NCBI GenBank assembly: GCA_001508595.1
Contig: LGHA01000004.1
Location: 1 to 22,305 of the forward strand
Origin: Anaerolineaceae bacterium 46_22
GTDB lineage: Bacteria; Chloroflexota; Anaerolineae; Anaerolineales; Anaerolineaceae
Reading direction: 5' to 3'
Length of the DNA stretch: 22,305 bases
Below are positions 15,544 to 22,305 of the stretch, piece by piece (position 1 is the first letter of the stretch; every line of letters starts with the position of its first letter). Under the pieces are notes generated by a model that worked only from the letters and a program-made list of their open reading frames with translations, was not told the DNA's origin and did not search any database. Made by a program: the position numbers and the translations under genes.

Positions 15544-17726
15544 CCGTGTTCCAGTGCGCCTCTCAAGCAACGCATTCTCTTGAGGGCTTGGAGTGCCCAG
15601 AGAGCTTCACCGCCTTCCCCGAACATACATTGTTGGAGTCAGGCAAGCTCCCCATTGCCGAGATCGCCGAACTCGCTCTTCGTGAAGGTCAATGCACCAA
15701 TCCGATCTACCGGGTCCATCGCTGGTTCGCACGGCGTCTTGGCTCACAGTCCCGGGCCATCCTGACCGGCCTATCCCTAAAACCCGAGGAAGCCGACCGG
15801 TTCTGGGACCTGTATCTCGGAGACCTATCACTCGACGGTGCGGTCGTGCTCGATCCCTTCGTGGGCGGAGGCACCAGCCTTGTCGAGGCCGGGCGCTGTG
15901 GTGCCCGCGTGATTGGGTACGACATCGATCCGGTTGCCACATTCATCACGCGATTTGAACTTGAAACAGCATCTTACGATCCTTCGTCACCGGAGATTGC
16001 CGCTCTCTGCGCAACGGTATCCGCACAGATCGGCACCTTTCACCGGACAACCGTCCCAGGTGTCGGTGAACGCGTAGTCCTACACCACTTCTGGGTCGAA
16101 TGTCGAACCTGCGAAGCCTGCGGGACGACCTTCGAAATTCATCCCCATTACCAGTTGGCGTACAGCAAGGAAAAGTCTCTCCAGTGGGTGTTCTGCAGGA
16201 ACTGCCATGAGGTCTCGGAGATACCTATTGCCCGCAAGGAAATCCGATGCGGATGTGGGACGCGCACCCGCATCGCACAAGGAACCCTTGACCGGGGAAA
16301 GGTCAGATGCCCAGGGTGCGGTGACATGTCGGGACTCGGCGAGCGTGGAGATGCGCCAACGCGGCCTGAATGGCGGCTCTTCGCACAGGAATATCTTGAA
16401 GAGACTCCAACCGGTGTCAAACGCCATTTCAAAGCGGCGAGCAAAGGCGACCGTATGCGTTATGGCCGGGCACGCAGCCTTCTGAAAAATGTCGAAAAGG
16501 CTGGCGGTGGATTCGCACCCAGCCGGGCCATCCCGACAGACGGTCGGTCCGACGCACGGCCACTGATCCACGGCTTCACCCAATACCGCGATCTCTTCAA
16601 CGACCGCCAACTGCTCCACCTGACATTGTTGGGCCAAGCCATCACCAGAGTCGAGGACCTTCGGTCGCGCAGGCTTCTGGCTATTGCCTTCAGCGAACAC
16701 CTTACGACGAACTGCATGTATACGGCCTATGCGTTCGGGTATCGGCGGATCAGCCCGATGTTTTCAATCCACGGGTACCGGCACATCACCAGGCCGGTGG
16801 AGATCAACCCATGGCTTGACGGCATCGGACGCGGAACTTTCCCGAATGTCCTCAGCAAGATCGCCAGGGCGGTCGCGTTCGTCGCAGCGCCTACCAATCT
16901 GGACCCCAAGGGTGGCCGTAAGCCAGCGACGACCTATCGAAATGCGGCCGCGAAGGACGTCTCAACGCACCCATGGAGAGTCCTGGGCGGATCATCCCGG
17001 GCTTCGATATCTACCAAGACTTCAGAAAGCCTCGAAGGGATTCCGGATGGCAGTATCGACCTCATCCTCACCGATCCGCCGTATTTCGACAATCTGAGCT
17101 ACTCAGAACTTTCCGACTTTTACCTGGCCTGGCATCAGTCCCTCGGCGTGGCCGAACCTCCTTACGACAATCCGGTTCTTGCAGCGCCGATTAAGGAGAA
17201 CCTCGCTCTGACGGATCGCGGCGACCAGTCTATCGAAGTCTACCGGAACAGTTTGCACCGCATTTTCTGTGAGTGCCGCCGCGTGCTCAAAATGGACGGC
17301 ATTATGGTCTTCACCTATCACCACAATTCGCCCGTGGCTTGGGCCGCTCTCGGGGACGCGCTTGTTCGTTCCGGGCTGAAGTGCGCGACCGTTTTGCCCC
17401 TGCGAGGCGAAGGTCAGGGTGGACTGCATTCCTACGACGGCACCATCAAATGGGATGCCGTGTTTATCTGTCGTAAAGGCGTTCAGGTGCCGTCAGCGAC
17501 ATCGAACAAAGCGGTGGTTCCGCGTACCGCAATCAAACAGGCTATACAGAGGGCATCCGCATACGCTGAAGATCTGGCTAAGACCCGACAGATCGGTTTC
17601 CGCGACCCGGATCGTCTGAACCTCGAACGCGCAATGATCGTGGCATCGGCTGTCATCGCTCCAACCCATCCCGATCTAATGCCACTCTCGGACGCCTTGA
17701 AAACGAGCTCTACTGGAGGACGGTGA
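15540..17726 (+). CDS. DUF1156-like zinc-ribbon DNA methyltransferase
   Basis: This is the second amino-group DNA methyltransferase of the operon, 728 residues from ATG 15540 (AGGAG at 15531-15535). The N-terminus has NPIYRVHRWFARRLGSQSRA (54-73), resembling the DUF1156 motif of defence-associated methylases. It is followed by SAM motif I, DPFVGGGT (105-112), with YDIDP just after, then a run of Cys pairs between about residues 187 and 263 (CEAC, CRNC, CGC, CPGC) that should bind zinc. Catalytic motif IV DPPYFDNLSYSEL starts at Asp512. The order is I, zinc insert, IV, as in the first methyltransferase, but motif details differ enough that the two are not recent duplicates. It abuts the nuclease-helicase gene by 3 nt, so the pair may act as a modification and restriction unit. 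A start further upstream (15387 or 15510) would add residues of non-protein-like composition. Confidence 0.85.
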   Translation: MTVFQCASQATHSLEGLECPESFTAFPEHTLLESGKLPIAEIAELALREGQCTNPIYRVHRWFARRLGSQSRAILTGLSLKPEEADRFWDLYLGDLSLDGAVVLDPFVGGGTSLVEAGRCGARVIGYDIDPVATFITRFELETASYDPSSPEIAALCATVSAQIGTFHRTTVPGVGERVVLHHFWVECRTCEACGTTFEIHPHYQLAYSKEKSLQWVFCRNCHEVSEIPIARKEIRCGCGTRTRIAQGTLDRGKVRCPGCGDMSGLGERGDAPTRPEWRLFAQEYLEETPTGVKRHFKAASKGDRMRYGRARSLLKNVEKAGGGFAPSRAIPTDGRSDARPLIHGFTQYRDLFNDRQLLHLTLLGQAITRVEDLRSRRLLAIAFSEHLTTNCMYTAYAFGYRRISPMFSIHGYRHITRPVEINPWLDGIGRGTFPNVLSKIARAVAFVAAPTNLDPKGGRKPATTYRNAAAKDVSTHPWRVLGGSSRASISTKTSESLEGIPDGSIDLILTDPPYFDNLSYSELSDFYLAWHQSLGVAEPPYDNPVLAAPIKENLALTDRGDQSIEVYRNSLHRIFCECRRVLKMDGIMVFTYHHNSPVAWAALGDALVRSGLKCATVLPLRGEGQGGLHSYDGTIKWDAVFICRKGVQVPSATSNKAVVPRTAIKQAIQRASAYAEDLAKTRQIGFRDPDRLNLERAMIVASAVIAPTHPDLMPLSDALKTSSTGGR

Positions 17727-17729
17727 CAG

Positions 17730-20700
17730 ATGCCACAGGTTGGAAAAGAGGCCCTATCGCAATTCATTAGAACCGAATGCCTTCGTCTGCTCAGGCTGAA
17801 TCTGAGTCCTGACGCCCAGGCTTTCCGGCAGGAAAGAACGGCCGCTGGCATGCCACCCGTACAGCCACCCCGTCCTGGGCTTGAGTACTTGGCCCAAGCC
17901 GGTGAGAAATGGCAGGCGGATAAGATCGCAGACCTCTCGGATACCTTCGGCACCGCTGTTGTGATCGGTGACCGCTACACGAATCAGGCAGGCCAGGAAC
18001 GATTCCGGGAGATTGAATTTGCCAACTTCCTGACCACCGCTCCGCAGGGCTCCTTCCTTGTTGAATCCCAGTTTGACGTGGGACCTGCTTTCGAGGGCGC
18101 ACTGGGGATCGCGGGATACAGGCAAGCCTATGGATTGCATTATTCCCGATTGCGGCCCGATCTCATCGAAGTGCTACCTCACACTTCGAACATCGACAGG
18201 TACGTTACTCCGGCCGGCGCGGCACTGTGGCTGGCTGCCGACGACCATCGGATCAAACTCCGGATCATCGACATCAAACTCACGGCTGAGCCATCTCCTT
18301 CATATTTCGCGGAAGTCACTTACTATTCCATGGCCTTGGCTGGATGGCTCGTTGATCAGGGCTTGGACAATCGTTACGTGGTCGTTCAAGAGGCAGCGAT
18401 CTGGCCTGGTTCGCACGACGCCTCATGCCTGGTGCGGACCTGCCGGGAGATTGAAGATCAGGGAGGCACTCCCACATACGTGCAGATGTGGAATGCAATG
18501 CAGGAAGATCTCGAGGCAGTTCCCTTCGAGGTGTTCGTCGGCAGGGTCAAGCACTTCTTCATGGCCGATCTTCCCCGGGCATTTGCATGTCCCTGGCAGC
18601 AACACCCTTGGCACGTGGACAACAGGTGCAAGGGATGCGATTACCTTGGCTACCCGTGGATTGATCGCAATGGTCAGCCGACTGCTCATCCTCTTCACTG
18701 CATGCCGACCGCTGCTCAGACCGACCATCTCAGCAGAGTAGCATTTATTTCTCGTGGAGCCTCAGCCGCCCTGAGTGACCAAGGGATAACCGACGTCCCG
18801 GCACTGGCGCAGCTTCAGCCGAACTCCACCGTTTTCAATGCACACTACTCGCTAAGAGCGACACGCAATGTTGTAGCGGGCAGAGCGTCATCCCTCCAGG
18901 CCCAGCAATCGGCGATACCGCCACAGAGCGGCACCTCCGGGGTCATGCCCAAATATACAGACCTACACATTTACCTCTCGGTCGATTTCGACCTTGGTAG
19001 CGCCATCACGTTCTCCTTGGGCGTGAAGGGCTTCTGGGTCGAACCACAGCCATTCGGATTTGTTGGCCAGAGAGCCAACCATCCCTATGGACCGCACACA
19101 CACGTAATCGACCAGAAGGACCTACCCGTGGAGCGCCGGGAACTCTTGGCGTTCCTGAACAACATCAACGCAATCTTGACGGATGCCCGAAACCGCAACG
19201 CGGACACGACGGTCCAGTTCTATATCTGGGATTCAGTACAGTACAAGCATCTCACGCGGATCATCGGCCGCCATTTGCAGGCAATCCTCGCCGACCAAAC
19301 AATCCAACATCTCGCCTGGCTGTTTCCGCCAGAGGAGCTGTTGCCCAACGCTGTCATGGAAACGCGGAGGTCGCCGATCACCATTGTTCGAGAGGTCGTG
19401 CGGACCTTGCTCGCGGCCCCGATTCCTCATTATTACACGCTCTTCCATACGGCCCGTGTTTACCACCAGGCGTCTTTGCCCCAGCAGGTGGCGGCATTCT
19501 CAGTACACCCGCTGTTTGAAGACACGCTTAGCGACCAGATTCCAAGTGAACGGGCCCATGAAATCTGGGCGCGGGTGACACGGCCGAGATTGTGGTCGGA
19601 CCAACTTTTGACCCTGCGTGAAACCGTGACAAAGCAACTCGGCGCTCTCGAGGCGATCACCAGGCGACTCGAAGAGGATCTTCGGACCACCCTCCAGCAG
19701 ATCGCGCCGCAGATTCGAATAGAGCCGCCCCAACGACAATCGGGAATCAGTTTTGACGGGCAGTTGTGGTATGGATTCGCGCGACTCAACGCAGCCCTTG
19801 GCGAACTGGAGGTACACCAAATCAGGGCCATGCCACCAGAAGAGCGTGAGGCCAGGTATCGCAGCGCACGCCTGACGCGGCGTCTTACCGGGGCTGCAGA
19901 GACGGCGGCGCTGGCCCAGTTGGGGATCGCGCAACATCCGAGGATGCGGGCCTACGAGATGAGGCCGGAGTCAAAAGAAGTGAAGGCGCGCGAGGGGGAT
20001 TTCAGTTTTGCCTTGGTTCCCGAGAACATGCCCGGCCTTCTTGACAGGTCGCTCCAAGTGGTAACACAGGGAACTCCATTGGAACCGCCCAATGGGTCCG
20101 GATGGCGAACTTACATGGAGACCGCAACAGGGGTCCGAATTGTTGGTATCGACCGCGACAATGGCCTGATCGCTGTTCTTCCCAACGACCTCTATCCTAC
20201 GATGCTTGACGATCTGGAGCAGCAGGGACTGGCGGATTTCAGTCAAGACGTTGTTCTTGATCCAGTGTGGGTCGACACCTTCACCAAGAAGTTGAAAAAC
20301 ACCTTACATGCCGTCGGTAATCCTCCCAACGCTTGGAACAACCCCCTTGTGCGTCGAGCAGTGGGCCTTACCACAAGGCGCAGTGGCCCGCAGACTCCTG
20401 GAAGTCCTGCGGCAGACCTGCTGTGGTCTGGCAACGCTTTAGCAAACACGGCTGTTGCCAGAAACCTGCTGGGGATCAGGCAGCACCTCGAGCAGAATGG
20501 AATATCCCTCAATCAGTCCCAGTGGGCGGCGTGGGAGGCATCCCTTAGCCACCGTCTCCAAACTGTCTGGGGCCCCCCAGGAACAGGGAAAAGCCGGACA
20601 CTCCGAGCGGTGGTGGTCGGCGCGGTTGTTGATGCGGTGCAGCGCAACATCCCTTTGCGTCTTCTGGTCTGCGCTCCCACCTACAACGCTCTCGACAACG

Positions 20701-22019
20701 TCCTGTTGGAATCGGTGGCAGACATCAGTCAGATGGTCCAGCATCCCGATCTGCAATGTGTGCGCATTCGCTCCAGCTACCGGCCTTTCGACCCGAACAT
20801 CCCGGCCGGTCTCGATCTGGAACTGGCCAAATGGAATCCCTCTATTGCGGTGAAGCAGCTACGGCAGCGGCTGCAGAACAGCACGGGCATCACGGTGGTG
20901 GGTGCTACCCCGGAGCAGACGCACAACCTTCTGGTGACTGGAAACGCCGCCGCCCGCCAGGAGTTCTTCGACTGCATCATTCTCGATGAAGCGTCGCAGG
21001 TGGATGTTGCCCATTCGATCCTTCCGTTTGCGTCTCTGGCAGCGGATGGAGTCGTTGTGGTCGCGGGCGATCCAAAACAATTGCCACCGATCCACCAAGC
21101 GAAAGCGCCAGTCGGTCTCGAAGCGATGGTCGGCTCGGTCTACAGCTTTTTTGAACAGCTCCACCAAGTTCAGCCCGCCATTCTGGAAGAGAATTATCGC
21201 TCGAGTCGCGTGATCGTCGAACTGGCTCACGAAGCGGGCTACGACAGGTCGCTCGCGAGTTATTCGCCCGATATGCGAACTGATATCATTACACCTTTTC
21301 CGACGGTTCAAGCTCCCGCTGGATGGCCACAGACACTTTTCTGGACGCCAGAATGGGTATCGCTGCTTGATCCTGACGCTCCAGTCAGTTGCTTTGTCTA
21401 TCCCGAGGGGAGAAGCAGCCAATGGAATCCCTTTGAAGCTGATTCGGTGGCAGCCCTGGCCTTGCTGCTGTATGGCCGCCTCGGCAACCAGCTCCTAAAT
21501 GAAAGAAACCCAGCGTCCGGTGCCGTGATCGCCGCTTCGCACAGCCCATACACGATGGATGAGTTCTGGCGTATTGGGATTGGCATCGTCACCCCACATC
21601 GGGCTCAACAGGCATTGATCGTTGCGAGGCTCCAGCAGGTGTTCGGGCCAATAGGCGCTTCGAATCAACTTATCCGGGACGCTGTGGACACGGTCGAGCG
21701 GTTTCAAGGGCAGCAGCGTGATGTGATCATCGCCTCCTTTGCCCTGGGTGATCAGGATGCCATTCAGGACGAGGACGAATTCCTGATGAGCCTCAATCGG
21801 TTCAATGTGATGACATCCCGCGCCAGAGCAAAGCTGATCACCCTGGTGACGCAGGAAGTGGTGAACCATCTTTCCAGTGAACTTGATATCCTACGTCAGA
21901 GCCGCCTACTGAAGGTTTTTGTCGAGTCTTTCTGCAATAACTCGCGACCAATGACCCTGGGCCATGTTTTGACGAATGCCGTCCTCCAGGTGGATGGGGT
22001 GTTCAAGTGGAGGCAGTAA
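17730..22019 (+). CDS. RecB-like nuclease / RNase H-like / SF1 helicase fusion (TM0106-type)
   Basis: The 1429-residue protein combines three parts. Residues about 60-330 look like a PD-(D/E)XK RecB/Cas4-type nuclease: D144 in RPDLIEV, D181-I-K183 in RIIDIKL, and E195/Y199 in YFAEVTYYSMAL. A Cys cluster follows (C287, C300, C303), suggestive of an iron-sulphur or zinc site. Residues about 410-540 (LHIYLSVDFD, D419/D421) resemble the RNase H-like region of TM0106-family nucleases. From about 930 comes a UPF1/Dna2-like SF1 helicase: Walker A GPPGTGKS (948-955), DEAS at 1086-1089, GDPKQLPPIHQ, ILEENYRSS, VERFQGQQRDVIIASFA and NVMTSRARAKL. All key helicase motifs appear intact. It is the last gene of the operon and the best candidate for cutting invading DNA. 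A GGAGG at 17715-17719 lies 10 nt from the ATG. Homologous Dna2-like enzymes also act in repair, so a housekeeping role cannot be excluded. Confidence 0.88.
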   Translation: MPQVGKEALSQFIRTECLRLLRLNLSPDAQAFRQERTAAGMPPVQPPRPGLEYLAQAGEKWQADKIADLSDTFGTAVVIGDRYTNQAGQERFREIEFANFLTTAPQGSFLVESQFDVGPAFEGALGIAGYRQAYGLHYSRLRPDLIEVLPHTSNIDRYVTPAGAALWLAADDHRIKLRIIDIKLTAEPSPSYFAEVTYYSMALAGWLVDQGLDNRYVVVQEAAIWPGSHDASCLVRTCREIEDQGGTPTYVQMWNAMQEDLEAVPFEVFVGRVKHFFMADLPRAFACPWQQHPWHVDNRCKGCDYLGYPWIDRNGQPTAHPLHCMPTAAQTDHLSRVAFISRGASAALSDQGITDVPALAQLQPNSTVFNAHYSLRATRNVVAGRASSLQAQQSAIPPQSGTSGVMPKYTDLHIYLSVDFDLGSAITFSLGVKGFWVEPQPFGFVGQRANHPYGPHTHVIDQKDLPVERRELLAFLNNINAILTDARNRNADTTVQFYIWDSVQYKHLTRIIGRHLQAILADQTIQHLAWLFPPEELLPNAVMETRRSPITIVREVVRTLLAAPIPHYYTLFHTARVYHQASLPQQVAAFSVHPLFEDTLSDQIPSERAHEIWARVTRPRLWSDQLLTLRETVTKQLGALEAITRRLEEDLRTTLQQIAPQIRIEPPQRQSGISFDGQLWYGFARLNAALGELEVHQIRAMPPEEREARYRSARLTRRLTGAAETAALAQLGIAQHPRMRAYEMRPESKEVKAREGDFSFALVPENMPGLLDRSLQVVTQGTPLEPPNGSGWRTYMETATGVRIVGIDRDNGLIAVLPNDLYPTMLDDLEQQGLADFSQDVVLDPVWVDTFTKKLKNTLHAVGNPPNAWNNPLVRRAVGLTTRRSGPQTPGSPAADLLWSGNALANTAVARNLLGIRQHLEQNGISLNQSQWAAWEASLSHRLQTVWGPPGTGKSRTLRAVVVGAVVDAVQRNIPLRLLVCAPTYNALDNVLLESVADISQMVQHPDLQCVRIRSSYRPFDPNIPAGLDLELAKWNPSIAVKQLRQRLQNSTGITVVGATPEQTHNLLVTGNAAARQEFFDCIILDEASQVDVAHSILPFASLAADGVVVVAGDPKQLPPIHQAKAPVGLEAMVGSVYSFFEQLHQVQPAILEENYRSSRVIVELAHEAGYDRSLASYSPDMRTDIITPFPTVQAPAGWPQTLFWTPEWVSLLDPDAPVSCFVYPEGRSSQWNPFEADSVAALALLLYGRLGNQLLNERNPASGAVIAASHSPYTMDEFWRIGIGIVTPHRAQQALIVARLQQVFGPIGASNQLIRDAVDTVERFQGQQRDVIIASFALGDQDAIQDEDEFLMSLNRFNVMTSRARAKLITLVTQEVVNHLSSELDILRQSRLLKVFVESFCNNSRPMTLGHVLTNAVLQVDGVFKWRQ

Positions 22020-22082
22020 GCGATGGGTTCGAAGCCGGGCGACAGGCAATGTGATTTGGGGAAATCGAAATCAACGCCGCTT

Positions 22083-22100
22083 CCGTTCCACCGGGAACGG
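22083..22100 (+). other. Small hairpin after the operon
   Basis: CCGTTCC and GGAACGG form a 7-bp stem with an ACCG loop about 65 nt after the last stop. The following T-rich stretch (CTCTTT) is short and displaced, so it is at best a weak terminator. The rest of 22020-22185 shows no gene. Confidence 0.3.
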
Positions 22101-22185
22101 CCTGCTCTTTGATAACTCGTTGAATATCGAAGGCTTACGACTCAAAGGCCGGACGGAGAACGGTTATGAAGAGGGTTGCACACGG

Positions 22186-22305
22186 GGAGCCAATAAAACA
22201 TTACGGCCAGGGAACTGGCCGTTTTTTATAGCGGGAAGAGTCCGAACCTTCGAAATGATGTATCCTTCAGCTGTGGCTTTATGATCCCGTCCCCCTTCCG
22301 GGGGA
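22186..22305 (+). repeat. Right att-like direct repeat
   Basis: From GGAGCCA at 22186, the last seven bases of the tRNA-Asn 3' end, the sequence repeats 219-339 with a few substitutions and short indels. It includes the terminator hairpin and the block through CTTCAGCTGTGGCT. The copy runs off the window edge, so its full length is unknown. The bases before 22186 do not match the tRNA, so this side lacks the tRNA body. Confidence 0.75.
22203..22227 (+). terminator. Intrinsic terminator, third copy; likely operon terminator
   Basis: This is the same ACGGCCAG / CTGGCCGT stem with GGAA loop and six T residues as the tRNA-Asn terminator. It is the first strong terminator after the operon's last stop codon (184 nt downstream), so the long defence transcript probably ends on a terminator borrowed through the att-like repeat. 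Confidence 0.75.

Noticed and set aside
1..22305. CRISPR array
   Set aside because: No regularly spaced short direct repeats were seen. The repeats present are tRNA- and terminator-related and widely separated.

Overview
This 22.3 kb window reads as a defence island next to a tRNA-Asn gene in a moderately GC-rich bacterium. Most genes look about 55-60% GC, with clear lower-GC patches. The encoded CCA, strong Shine-Dalgarno sites and sigma70-type promoter fit a Gram-negative. A deltaproteobacterial (Desulfobacterota-like) host is only a guess.

Layout. Positions 1-55 are the 3' part of tRNA-Asn(GTT), followed by a hairpin terminator, an inverted copy of the tRNA T-arm, a 20-bp palindrome and a decayed second copy of the tRNA 3' end. 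A direct repeat of about 120 bp starts in that decayed copy (219-339) and recurs at the right edge (22186-22305), so the cargo lies between att-like repeats. No integrase is visible. Just inside the left repeat is a broken class II glutamine amidotransferase (363-824), followed by an intact gamma-glutamylcyclotransferase-like gene (821-1381).

A good promoter at 1427-1454, bracketed by an inverted repeat that looks like a divided operator, starts a single rightward operon from 1579 to 22019. In order it encodes: an excisionase-type HTH protein; a RadC-N/BrxA-like DNA-binding protein; a small BrxF-like protein without a recognisable P-loop; a zinc-ribbon DNA methyltransferase whose centre is strikingly AT-rich; a 1445-aa BrxC/PglY-like P-loop ATPase; PglZ; BrxL (AAA+ plus Lon-type protease domain); a second zinc-ribbon, DUF1156-like methyltransferase; and a 1429-aa RecB-like nuclease / RNase H-like / SF1 helicase fusion. 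Genes overlap or abut almost throughout. The two larger gaps (before brxL and before the second methyltransferase) each hold a tiny open frame whose stop overlaps the next start.

Interpretation. PglZ, the BrxC-like ATPase and BrxL place this in the BREX/Pgl superfamily of phage-defence systems. The combination is not one of the standard BREX types I know: BrxF/BrxA-like genes and a non-PglX methylase recall type 3, BrxL recalls types 1 and 4, and a methylase plus Dna2-like nuclease-helicase module is appended. The likely logic is host DNA marking by one or both methyltransferases, and PglZ/BrxC/BrxL-dependent discrimination against unmodified invading DNA, with the nuclease-helicase as a candidate destructive arm. 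The functional scheme is inference; the domain calls rest on visible motifs.
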